From Loktanella salsilacus (GTDB lineage: Bacteria > Pseudomonadota > Alphaproteobacteria > Rhodobacterales > Rhodobacteraceae), in NCBI RefSeq assembly GCF_900114485.1, contig NZ_FOTF01000011.1:62001-126000 (forward strand): a stretch of DNA of 64,000 bases, read 5' to 3'. This document shows positions 45,816-53,747 of the stretch, one piece after another; the stretch's first letter is position 1; every line of letters starts with the position of its first letter. Both the position numbers and the translations under genes were made by a program. A model generated the notes under the pieces. The model did no database searches and was not told the origin of the DNA. It worked only from the letters and a program-made list of their open reading frames with translations.

Positions 45816-47117
45816 TTAGCCTTGGGTCTGGGCGAACTTCGCCAGCAGCTCGTTCGATTCGGCCTCGATCGCGGTGAAGGCGTCGTCGACACTGGTATCA
45901 CCGGCCAGGATGCGGCCAAATTCGCGGTTCATCACGTCGCGGATCTGCACGTAAAAGCCCATGCGATAGCCTTTGGTGTACTCGCCTGCGGGCAGCGACA
46001 GCTGCTCGATGCCAACTTCAGCAGCAGGCAGTTCGTCATAGTAGCCTTCAGCCTTGGCCATCTCGTAGGCAGCGGTGGTGACCGGAACGTAACCGGTTTC
46101 CTTGTGCCACATGACCTGCGTTTCAGGCGATGTCAGGTACTGAAAGAACGCAGCCGTTGCGGCGTTTTCCGCTTCAGACTTGCCGGACATGGCGAAGAGC
46201 GCCGCGCCGCCGATAAAGGTCTGCTTTGGCTCTGCCGTGACAGATTCCCAGTACGGCAAAACAGTTGCCGAAAAATCGAAGGGCAGGTCCAGTTTGCTTA
46301 GCCCACCGAAAGAACCCGAAGAGCCCATCCAGATCGCGACTTTACCTTCTTCAAACGGCTTTTGGTTGTCGTTCCAAGCGGCACCGTACCATTCGTAGAA
46401 ACCCGCATCGCGCCATTCCTTGACCTTGTTCCAGTGCATTTTCAGCTCTGGCGAATTCACTAGGATCTGGGTGTCCAGACCGGTGTAGCCGTTGTCGTTC
46501 GTGGCAAACGGCAGATCATGGCGGGACATGAAGTTTTCGACCCAGATCCACGGGGAGTGGGACTGCGCCAGCGGGATATAGCCGGCTTCGACCAGCGCGG
46601 GGGCGGTCACGGTTTCGAATTCTTCGTAGGTCTTGGGCGGGGTGACGCCTGCGGCTTCCAGCGCTTGCACGTTGTAGTACATGATGGGCGAGGAAGAGTT
46701 GAACGGCATGCCGATCATCTTGTCTTCGCTATCGGCGTAGAAGTAGCGCACGCCGGAGATGTAGTCTTCGATGTTGAAATCGACACCGTTGTCGATCAAC
46801 AGATCCTGCACCGGAATGGTCGCGCCTTGGGCGGCAATCACGGTCGCTGCGCCAGCGTCAAAAACTTGCAAGATGTTCGGCTGCTCGCCTGCGCGGAAGG
46901 CGGCGATGCCAGCGGTCAAGGCCTCTTCGTAGGTGCCTTTGAACACGGGGGTGATGACATAGTCGGACTGGCTGGCGTTGAAATCGGTCGCGATCTGGTT
47001 GACCGTGTCGCCCAGCGCGCCGCCCATGGCATGCCACCAGCTGATTTCGGTCTGGGCGGATGCGGCATTGGCAAAAAGTGCCAGCGCAGCGGCCGAGGCG
47101 AGTGAAATTCGGGTCAT
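45816..47117 (-). CDS. ugpB: Glycerol-3-phosphate-binding periplasmic protein
   Basis: A 433-aa extracellular solute-binding protein with a signal peptide (MTRISLASAAALALFANAASA). The start of the mature chain, ISWWHAMGGALGDTVNQIA, and YEEALTAGIAAFRAGEQPNILQVFDAGAAT closely resemble E. coli UgpB. It is the first gene of ugpBAEC; GGAGC lies 6 nt before the ATG. A Pho-regulated promoter would be usual, but I found no convincing Pho box. Confidence 0.93.
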   Translation of the reverse strand: MTRISLASAAALALFANAASAQTEISWWHAMGGALGDTVNQIATDFNASQSDYVITPVFKGTYEEALTAGIAAFRAGEQPNILQVFDAGAATVIAAQGATIPVQDLLIDNGVDFNIEDYISGVRYFYADSEDKMIGMPFNSSSPIMYYNVQALEAAGVTPPKTYEEFETVTAPALVEAGYIPLAQSHSPWIWVENFMSRHDLPFATNDNGYTGLDTQILVNSPELKMHWNKVKEWRDAGFYEWYGAAWNDNQKPFEEGKVAIWMGSSGSFGGLSKLDLPFDFSATVLPYWESVTAEPKQTFIGGAALFAMSGKSEAENAATAAFFQYLTSPETQVMWHKETGYVPVTTAAYEMAKAEGYYDELPAAEVGIEQLSLPAGEYTKGYRMGFYVQIRDVMNREFGRILAGDTSVDDAFTAIEAESNELLAKFAQTQG

Positions 47118-47504
47118 GTGTTAGCTCCGGTCTTTTGTATGCCCATGCTGGGCACGTGCAATAACGCAGCGGCCCCCGCGGGCACCGGCTGCGCCGATTT
47201 TTTGGACCTTGGTGGTCCCCCAAAGATGAAGAGACGCAAGAGCAGCGGCCATCGCCTGACCACCCCCGCGCCAATCACTGCGCCTGACATGGCGTTGGGC
47301 TGTAACAGGAATGTGAAGCTTTTTATCGATTTGTGTGAAGAGGTTGGCGGCAACGTTGCCCGTGCTTGAAGAGGATCTACGCTGCGATCTTCGAGGATAT
47401 TCACCTGAATCGACAACGGTTGCTCTGAAAGCGATGCAAAGGCGCGAGAGATAAAGAGTGCCTGAATACGCCGTCAAACCGCGACATGAGGTGCCCCTAG
47501 TTTC
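47118..47504. other. Intergenic region upstream of ugpB
   Basis: This 387-bp stretch must hold the ugp promoter. It has a GC-rich part near 47165-47190 and a weak Pho-box-like pair around 47300-47317, in the wrong orientation. No gene with support. Confidence 0.5.
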
Positions 47505-47852
47505 CTAGATGCCTGCTTTTTTCAGGTTCAACTCTCTTCCTTCATAGTCAACCGGCGACAGCGTGCCGTTGTTGGTGTGCTTGCGTGTTGGGTTGTAAAA
47601 CCTCTCGATGTAATCGAACACGTCATGCCTTGCAGCACCCCGTGTGAGGTATCTCTGCCGCCTGATCCGTTCCCGTTTCAAAAGCTGGAACAAACTCGCT
47701 GCGACAGCAGCGTCATGGCGGCTCCCACGCCTGCTCATACTGGCATCCAGATCATGTTTGCTAAGAAACGATCGCGACTCTGTACTGGTGAACGGAGAGC
47801 CCTGGTCGGAGTGGATCATCACTCTCTGTTTTGGTTCAGCGAACCGTTCCAA
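47505..47852 (-). pseudogene. Fragment of an IS3-family transposase (OrfB C-terminus)
   Basis: 115 codons matching the end of an IS3-type integrase-core transposase: VMIHSDQGSPFTS with the second Asp, then SMSRRGSRHDAAVAASLFQLLKRERI with a changed catalytic region (DNAVAESFF is usual; the Glu is replaced by Ala), and FDYIERFYNPTRKHTNNGTLSPVDYE. The first two thirds of OrfB, OrfA and the terminal repeats are not seen. It marks the left side of an accessory stretch. Confidence 0.85.
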
Positions 47853-47960
47853 AGACGGTCGTTTTTGAATGCTATATATTGCTATGAAGTCATTTTGAGC
47901 AGGCTGCTCACGGACTGCTTTGCGGCAGCCTGATTTGTTGTTTGTTGGATCAGTGTCTGC

Positions 47961-48563
47961 TCATGCAGACACTTCCGACCTCCCGCCGCCAACAAATTTT
48001 CTCATGGCATTCACGCTCTTTTGGACTGCCTCGTCTCGGGTTTTCGATCTGATCATTGTGCGAAGCCCAACATATTGAGAGAGGAGCATTTCTGCCATAT
48101 CCCCCCGCTCCTGCTCGCTCGTATGCGCGTGGGCGGCCGATTGTGTCAGTGCCACATAAAATGCTTGGCTCATCTTGTTGAGTTGCCGTTGCACGACTTC
48201 CGAAATATCTGGGTCTACTGCCGCAGGACCAGCAGCTGCGGAACACAATAAACACCCTCGCTGATCACCGTTTTTCACAGCTTCGATTACGCTGCAGAAA
48301 AGCCTGTCAATGCGCTCTGCGCCATCTTCAGACCCAGTCGTCAATACCGCAATAGCCGCATCGACTGCCTCGACTTCATACCTGTCGAGAGCTTTCAGGA
48401 ACAAGGTCTTCTTGTCTACAAACGCTTGATAAAGACTACTGCGGGTCATCCCCATTCCCTCAAGAAGAACCGCGAGAGATGCAGCATCATAGCCATGCTG
48501 CCAAAAGATATTCATCGCGTCTTTGAGGGCGTCCTCGATATCAAATTTCCTAGGGCGGGCCAT
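47961..48563 (-). CDS. TetR-family regulator
   Basis: A 200-aa regulator. The N-terminal HTH is in FDIEDALKDAMNIFWQHGYDAASLAVLLEGMGMTRSSLYQAF split over residues 7-49; the ligand domain contains GCLLCSAAAGPA with two cysteines. It is transcribed away from the DM13 gene, and two TGTAC-based palindromes lie in the shared promoter region. A hairpin CAGGCTGC/GCAGCCTG (47900-47932) lies beyond its stop. Confidence 0.92.
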   Translation of the reverse strand: MARPRKFDIEDALKDAMNIFWQHGYDAASLAVLLEGMGMTRSSLYQAFVDKKTLFLKALDRYEVEAVDAAIAVLTTGSEDGAERIDRLFCSVIEAVKNGDQRGCLLCSAAAGPAAVDPDISEVVQRQLNKMSQAFYVALTQSAAHAHTSEQERGDMAEMLLSQYVGLRTMIRSKTRDEAVQKSVNAMRKFVGGGRSEVSA

Positions 48564-48598
48564 AAAGAAAACTCCTTATCTTCCGTAAGCTATAGTTA

Positions 48599-48650
48599 TG
48601 TACTGATAAGTACACAACTAACGAAACTGTGTATTGTACCGATCAGTACA
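48599..48650. promoter_or_regulatory. Two TetR-type operators between the tetR and DM13 genes
   Basis: TGTACTGATAAGTACA (48599-48614) and TGTACCGATCAGTACA (48635-48650), 36 bp apart, are near-perfect copies of the palindrome TGTACTGATCAGTACA, each with one deviation. The location between divergent genes points to autoregulation and control of the DM13 gene. Confidence 0.8.
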
Positions 48651-48710
48651 GAACTCTAACTTAGAGGCACAGCAGACATGAAACTGCCAAACCAATCTAA
48701 GGAATTTACG

Positions 48711-49109
48711 ATGAAATCGCTCTTCACAACCGCCGCAGCCGCAACCTTTCTAGCCGTAGCAGCACTGACTCCAACCTTGTCGTCAGCTGAAGAAGTAGCT
48801 GTCACAGGAACCTTCACGGGTGCCAATAATCACATCACGACAGGTGGTGTCACTGTTGTGAAAACTGAAGGCGGTGGCGCTATTGTTATCCTCGACACAG
48901 ACTTCAGCCTCGACGGCGCGCCAGACCCAAGCGTTGGCTTTGGCAAAGATGGCGAATACGTCAAAGCATCCGATCTTGGCGATCTGGTAAATTTTGGTGG
49001 CCTCCAAGCCTACGTGGTTCCAGCGTCTGTAAATGTTGATGACTTCAACGAAGTCTATATCTGGTGCGACGAGTTCAGTGTTTCGCTCGGAGTTGCATCT
49101 CTGAAATAG
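48711..49109 (+). CDS. Exported DM13-domain protein
   Basis: A 132-aa protein with a signal peptide (MKSLFTTAAAATFLAVAALTPTLSSA) and a DM13 domain, recognised by TGTFTGANNHITTGGVTVVK, ILDTDFSLDGAPDPSVGFG and the terminal YIWCDEFSVSLGVASL with the conserved Cys. DM13 has been suggested to act in electron transfer. ATG 48711 follows AAGGA at 8 nt; an ATG 11 codons earlier would hide the signal. It is monocistronic and divergent from the TetR gene. Confidence 0.88.
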   Translation: MKSLFTTAAAATFLAVAALTPTLSSAEEVAVTGTFTGANNHITTGGVTVVKTEGGGAIVILDTDFSLDGAPDPSVGFGKDGEYVKASDLGDLVNFGGLQAYVVPASVNVDDFNEVYIWCDEFSVSLGVASLK

Positions 49110-49146
49110 CATCGCACATGCGGCTCCCGCCGCATACCTTAACGAT

Positions 49147-49189
49147 ATGGCCTGCACCGTCCTCTCCGGTGTGGGCCATTTCTAATTTT
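49147..49189 (+). terminator. Terminator after the DM13 gene
   Basis: ATGGCC-TG-CACCG pairs with CGGTG-TG-GGCCAT (11 pairs, one 2-nt internal loop), followed by TTCTAATTTT. Confidence 0.78.
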
Positions 49190-49595
49190 ATTGAATATTT
49201 GCGGGCTGCCAAAACCCTCGCTCAAAACCCAGCCAATTGTTGAAGGTTTTTGCCCCTCACCTGATAGCGGACCTTCGCTGCATTTTCGAAGAATGACCGC
49301 TTGCCCCGCCGTGACATTTGGTCTTGTCGCTTCGCTCTAGACTACAGCGGACATACCGGCTTGCGGCCCGCTACGTTCCAGCCTCTCATGTCCGTGCTGA
49401 TCCGCGCTCGCGGGTGACGATCACTGGGGCCGGCAGACAACGATCTAAACTCTTGTCAGGGACGTGGCGTAAAAGTCAAACCCACTTATCCACCAGAAAA
49501 AGCAGCGGAAACAGCGCAACGAATGGCGAATCTCACGAAGCATATGAGTGGCATTTTACCACAAAGATTTAGCTTCGACCGCCAAGATATGATGA
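49190..49595. other. Intergenic region with no supported gene
   Basis: About 400 bp with only short open frames lacking family likeness or ribosome-binding sites. It may be degraded sequence in the accessory stretch. Confidence 0.5.
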
Positions 49596-50069
49596 TCACC
49601 AGCCGATGGACGGTCTTGTAAGCATTAACCAGAAGATCATCAGGACTGCGGCAAAGGCCGGAAACCCGAAAGCGAACCACCAGCGATAAAGGCGATGATA
49701 GGCGTCAGGTAGATCCTGACCTGCATCCTGCGCGGCCCGCGCCAAGTCTCGCATACGTATCTGCATCCAAACCACCGGAAGCCAGAACAGGCCGACGAAG
49801 ACGTAGAGAGCAAGCGAGAGGGCGACCCAGCCCTCAAGGAGGGGCCAGCCGACCTCGCGGGCGAGCATCAATCCGGTAATGGGCTGAAACACGGCGGCAG
49901 TTGCCGTGAACACTGTATCGGCAAGGACAACAATCCCGGAAACATGTGCGATCAGAGCAGGATTTTTGGTTCGGTTCGAGGCGACCATGAAGAAGGCGAT
50001 GCCAGCCCCCGTGCCGAGCAGGACCGTGGAACCGATGACATGCAGGAAGAGAATAATATCGTAGGTCAT
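49596..50069 (-). CDS. DUF2269 family membrane protein
   Basis: A 157-aa protein with four membrane segments and the DUF2269 pattern DIILFLHVIGSTVLLGTGAGIAFFM, TAAVFQPITGLMLA and WWFAFGFPAFAAVLMIFWLML. Conserved His10 lies in the first segment. Function unknown. Its start overlaps the stop of the upstream SDR gene (ATGA). Confidence 0.87.
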   Translation of the reverse strand: MTYDIILFLHVIGSTVLLGTGAGIAFFMVASNRTKNPALIAHVSGIVVLADTVFTATAAVFQPITGLMLAREVGWPLLEGWVALSLALYVFVGLFWLPVVWMQIRMRDLARAAQDAGQDLPDAYHRLYRWWFAFGFPAFAAVLMIFWLMLTRPSIGW

Positions 50070-51358
50070 CGATCCTCAACCCCCAGCCAGACGATGAGCG
50101 CGAGCGCGATCGAGGGCAGGACCTTCACCAAGGGGCCGAGCGGATCGATCCAGAGATCGGGCGCGAAGAGCGTGCCGCCAGCGAGATAGGCACCGGAGAC
50201 GGCCACCATGCCGAGCGCGGCCCGCCGGCACCAGGGTCGCCAAAGGATGGCAACGCCGAGCGCGATGTCGATCAGGCCTCCACCAATGACTGTTGCGCCG
50301 ACGGCCCAAGCCGGAAGGGTGCCGCCCGCGAGCGCCGATGCGGCGGCCGCGGGCCGGACGAGAGCCACGAGACCCGAGGCGAGCCAGAAGATCGAGAGCA
50401 CCAAAATCGCCAACGGAAGAGCGAAATAAAGCCGAGCGTAGAGGCGCTCTTGCCGCGTCGCCGGTAATGCACCTAGCGTCGCATCGAGATCTCGAGGCAA
50501 TGTCCCACCAGCCGCAACCCACTGTCCGGGGTCGCCACGAATACCGTCGCGCAGGACGTTAATCGCCGTCGACCGCAGCGGAGAGCGCCACCCCAAGCGG
50601 CCCGCAATGTCCGCGCCGAATCCGATGAGGTCGAGAAGTTTGTTCGGCAAGAGAAGACGCAGGCGCGGCTGGGGATAGCCTTGCCAACTGCGGATTTTGC
50701 GGATGAGTTCTGGAAGAGGTCGAGCCTCCTTCTCTGTAATATCGGCAATCGTGCCGGAGGCGATATCTCCGCGCGCGGCCGCGACGACGGCAGCGGCCAA
50801 ATCCTCGATATAGACAGTCTGGATCAGACTTTCTGATAGAACCTCCAGCAGAACTCCGGGCATCGCCGCCGCGCCGCGCAGAAGTGCCGTGCCGCCATAG
50901 GCATCGGGTGCGAGCACAAGGCTCGGTCGTAGGATCACCCAGTCACACGACGCGCCCGCGACATATGCGTCTCCGCGGGCCTTACTGCGAAAAAACTCCG
51001 TTGAGGCCTCCAGAGAGACACCTGCCGCCGAAATCTGGACGAGGCGCAGTGTAGGAGGAGCAGCCGCACAAAGCTGATTGAGCATCGTCGCGTGAATGGC
51101 CTCGAGATCGTCGCTGGGGCCCTCTTGAAGCGCACCGGCGGCGTTCACGACGATGTCCACATCTTTCAGTATCTCTGTCCATGCGGCTGCATCGAGCACA
51201 GCGAGATCCCGAAAAATCCATTTCTGGTTCGGTGCGGCCGCCATGGCGGCGTGGCGTGATCGGCCGAGGCCCACGACTTGGAAATCAGCCATTGAGAGAG
51301 CACGGCAACATGCTGAGCCGATGAGGCCATAGCCTCCAAGAACAAGAACAGTTGGCAT
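50066..51358 (-). CDS. SDR oxidoreductase fused to a DoxX-like membrane domain
   Basis: A 430-aa fusion. Residues 1-280 are an extended short-chain-dehydrogenase-like NAD(P) domain (VLVLGGYGLIGSACCRALS; NAAGALQEGPSDD; ISAAGVSLEASTEFFRSKARGD), and the last 130 are a four-segment DoxX-like membrane domain (ALPLAILVLSIFWLASGLVAL; ALGMVAVSGAYLAGGTLFAP). ATG 51358 is chosen with AGGA 9 nt upstream. It is coupled to the DUF2269 gene. The pairing of an NAD(P) domain with a membrane domain suggests membrane-associated redox or lipid work; substrate unknown. Confidence 0.87.
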   Translation of the reverse strand: MPTVLVLGGYGLIGSACCRALSMADFQVVGLGRSRHAAMAAAPNQKWIFRDLAVLDAAAWTEILKDVDIVVNAAGALQEGPSDDLEAIHATMLNQLCAAAPPTLRLVQISAAGVSLEASTEFFRSKARGDAYVAGASCDWVILRPSLVLAPDAYGGTALLRGAAAMPGVLLEVLSESLIQTVYIEDLAAAVVAAARGDIASGTIADITEKEARPLPELIRKIRSWQGYPQPRLRLLLPNKLLDLIGFGADIAGRLGWRSPLRSTAINVLRDGIRGDPGQWVAAGGTLPRDLDATLGALPATRQERLYARLYFALPLAILVLSIFWLASGLVALVRPAAAASALAGGTLPAWAVGATVIGGGLIDIALGVAILWRPWCRRAALGMVAVSGAYLAGGTLFAPDLWIDPLGPLVKVLPSIALALIVWLGVEDR

Positions 51359-52138
51359 TGGACCATTTCCTGGGATTGCTAAGAAAGAACTTACGCCCCG
51401 ACCTAGCCCGTTTCCAACAGTAGAGAGCACGGCCAACAGATGCCATACTCCTCCGAAAGAGGCATATGTTTTTGAGCGGCGTCCTGAAGCGGGACAGGTC
51501 CATAACCGATCCCGATAAGTGCTAGCACTGCCTCGTCCTCTGGCCGGCTGTTAAGGCAAAACTGCAGACGTCATGATGCAGTTGACACTTTACGTGCTGC
51601 CCACGGTTCTTTCGCCGACGCTCGCTTCCTTTGCCTATCCGCAATTCGTCCAAGCTGCAGCGAAGGTCCGTTTTCCGCCCATCCCTGACATTAAGCGGGA
51701 TCGAAAATCGCTATTCGCCTCATGCAGGGCATTAGAATAAGTCCAGCCCAGCTATTGCGACAGCGGCCGCCACGCGGGCTGCATGACTTCACTGCTCCGA
51801 GTCAGGGTGAAGGCGCAGCCTTCCCCTTCGAGCAACCTCATTAGGTTTGGCGGTGTCCGCACTGCGCTGCAGGCCGTTCCCCCCAATCGAATAGCATCGC
51901 CTCGCCCCCATCCGCGTTCGCCACGTGGCAAGGTTTCAAAGCAAGCCGCTAAAGCGGCTGTCCTAAAAACCTGCGCCGACTGAAAGTAAGAGGGATGAAG
52001 TTAAGCAAGAGATGGCAGGGCTTAGGAAGCCTAAGCGCCACGATGGAAAAACCTATCCCGCAAAGGGCAGAGATATGTGTCCATTCACAGCAAGAGCCAC
52101 AAACCGAACCAACAAGTTACAGGATTTTGGGAGGTTTT
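51359..52138. other. Long noncoding or decayed stretch upstream of tRNA-Arg
   Basis: About 780 bp without a credible gene. Short plus-strand frames around 51783-51983 and 51995-52243 have no domain likeness, and the second reads into the tRNA. It is best read as decayed sequence at the edge of the accessory region. Confidence 0.55.
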
Positions 52139-52188
52139 GTGAAGCGACACATGCTTGCCGCTAAGGGCAAATCTATGTGTCGCTTCAC
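52139..52188. repeat. Large perfect inverted repeat next to tRNA-Arg
   Basis: GTGAAGCGACACAT (52139-52152) and its exact complement (52175-52188), 14 bp, with an inner TTGCC/GGCAA stem. It begins 11 bp beyond the tRNA 3' end. A T-run (ATTTTTT) follows on the plus strand; none on the minus strand, where the tRNA is read. Confidence 0.75.
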
Positions 52189-52198
52189 ACGCATTTTT

Positions 52199-52275
52199 TG
52201 GTGGACTGGGGAGGATTCGAACCCCCGACCCCTTGATTCGTAGTCAAGTACTCTATCCAACTGAGCTACCAATCC
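52199..52275 (-). tRNA. tRNA-Arg (anticodon ACG)
   Basis: A 77-nt cloverleaf on the minus strand: acceptor GGATTGG with CCAGTCC (one T-G pair), D arm with GCTCAGTTGGATAGAG, anticodon stem CTTGA/TCAAG around CTACGAA (anticodon ACG, read as ICG), T arm GGGGG TTCGAAT CCTCC, and an encoded CCA. Confidence 0.95.
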
Positions 52276-52333
52276 GCCTGTGGTGGGATTTAGCTGCAGC
52301 GTCAGACCGATGCAAGCGCAAAACGTAAAATAA

Positions 52334-53734
52334 TCATACAGTTTCTGGACTAAGTGCAAAATCAGCTTTTGGCAGGGTGATTTCAAAGGTGGTGCCATTG
52401 GCATCGCTTTGCAAAAGCGTCAGTCGGCCGCCGTGCCCGCGCACCAGATCGCCAGAAATGACGAGGCCAAGCCCTGCCCCGCCTTTACGCACACCGCCTT
52501 GGAAGGGTTGGAACAAATGCTCTTTCGCTTTTGGCGGCAAGCCCGGGCCAGTGTCTGACACGGTGATACGCCACAGCCTGTCGTCCTCTTCGCCGCAGAT
52601 ACAGATTTCACCGGGGTTACCTGTGGCCGTGACAGCTTGGCGCGCGTTGCGCACAAGGTTCGACAGCACGCGGTAGATCTGCTCTGAATCGGCGCGCAGG
52701 TTCATGGTCGCCGGAATATCCTCGGCGAAGGACAGGGGGTAGTCGCCCGCCGCAAGGCGTTCACTCTCGACGACCTCGTCGACGATTTGCGCAAGCTCAA
52801 CGCGGGCGAGGCGCGGGGAAGGCTCATCCGCACGGCCAAAGGCGAGCGTACTTTCGCACAGGTGAACGGCCCGGGTGATTGACCCCACAAGCTTTGGCGC
52901 CATGCGAATAACAAGCGGATCGTCAGAGCCTTCGATGCGATCGGTAAACAGCTGCGCCGACGTGAGGATATTTCGCAAGTCGTGACTAACCTTGGCGACC
53001 GCGCCGCCCAACTGTGCAAGGCGATCCTTCTGGCGCAGAGCCGACGTCAACTGGGTCTGCATCATCTGCAGCGCGTTTTCGGCATCGCGCAACTCTCGTA
53101 CACCGGCGCTGGGCGCAATGATGCGGCGTGCGTCCTCTGGTGCCTCTGCGTAATTTTGCATGTGACTGATGACGCCCTTGATCGGGCGGACCAAAAACGT
53201 TTGCACCGCGAGGAACAGCAAAAAGGCCGTAATGACAGAGATAATAGCCGACAGCAGCAGGACGTTCAGACCGTATTCGATCATCGCGCTGCGCAGCGGC
53301 ATCTGATCCATCGTAACCTCGATCAGCTGCCCCCCGCCCTGCACCGGGGTGCCGATCACACGAATGATCCGCGGCGACTGATCCCACAGGGTGCCCAGAG
53401 CCGCCCGAATCAATGCGGGCCCAGAAGGGTCGCGCATATCGTAGGTGGCCGCGATTTCCGCCGGGATTGGAGAGGACAGCGCCAGCTGCCGCATGTCGTC
53501 GCGCCGCAACACGACGTTAAAGACGCCAGCGTTGGTCAGCAACTCTGCCTCTAGCTCGGGCGCAATCATGTCGGTGGCTTCAACCGCCAGCGACGCGATC
53601 TGCGCCCGTTCCAGACGAGCCAGCAAATAGTCCTCTCGGAAGCGGGCCACCGAGGGGACGAAGATAAATATTTCTGCCAGCATCACGAAGATGACGGTCA
53701 GAATCAGGAAGCGACCTGAGAGAGTGTTCAGCAT
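52334..53734 (-). CDS. Membrane sensor histidine kinase
   Basis: A 466-aa sensor kinase. Two membrane segments (about 10-28 and 170-190) bracket a periplasmic sensor domain; a HAMP-like linker follows (VRPIKGVISHMQNY), then the phospho-acceptor His in KVSHDLRNILTSA and an ATPase domain with NLVRNARQAV (N box), DTGPGLPP (G1) and GGAGLGLVIS (G2). ATG 53734 follows GGAGGTGCA. No response regulator is next to it, so it is an orphan here. It is followed by tRNA-Arg. Confidence 0.9.
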   Translation of the reverse strand: MLNTLSGRFLILTVIFVMLAEIFIFVPSVARFREDYLLARLERAQIASLAVEATDMIAPELEAELLTNAGVFNVVLRRDDMRQLALSSPIPAEIAATYDMRDPSGPALIRAALGTLWDQSPRIIRVIGTPVQGGGQLIEVTMDQMPLRSAMIEYGLNVLLLSAIISVITAFLLFLAVQTFLVRPIKGVISHMQNYAEAPEDARRIIAPSAGVRELRDAENALQMMQTQLTSALRQKDRLAQLGGAVAKVSHDLRNILTSAQLFTDRIEGSDDPLVIRMAPKLVGSITRAVHLCESTLAFGRADEPSPRLARVELAQIVDEVVESERLAAGDYPLSFAEDIPATMNLRADSEQIYRVLSNLVRNARQAVTATGNPGEICICGEEDDRLWRITVSDTGPGLPPKAKEHLFQPFQGGVRKGGAGLGLVISGDLVRGHGGRLTLLQSDANGTTFEITLPKADFALSPETV

Positions 53735-53747
53735 TGCACCTCCGACG

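Noticed and set aside
47300-47317. Possible Pho box before ugpB (CTGTAAC-AGGA-ATGTGAA)
   Set aside because: The second half-site is poor, and the direction points away from ugpB; not good enough to call.
49318-49572. 84-codon plus-strand open frame in the accessory stretch
   Set aside because: Low-complexity, Arg/Ser-rich translation with no domain; a chance open frame.
51995-52243. 82-codon plus-strand open frame before and into tRNA-Arg
   Set aside because: It reads through the tRNA gene and has no family likeness or ribosome-binding site.
47505-52275. tRNA-Arg as a verified attachment site with flanking direct repeats
   Set aside because: No second copy of the tRNA 3' end and no integrase gene could be found in the window.
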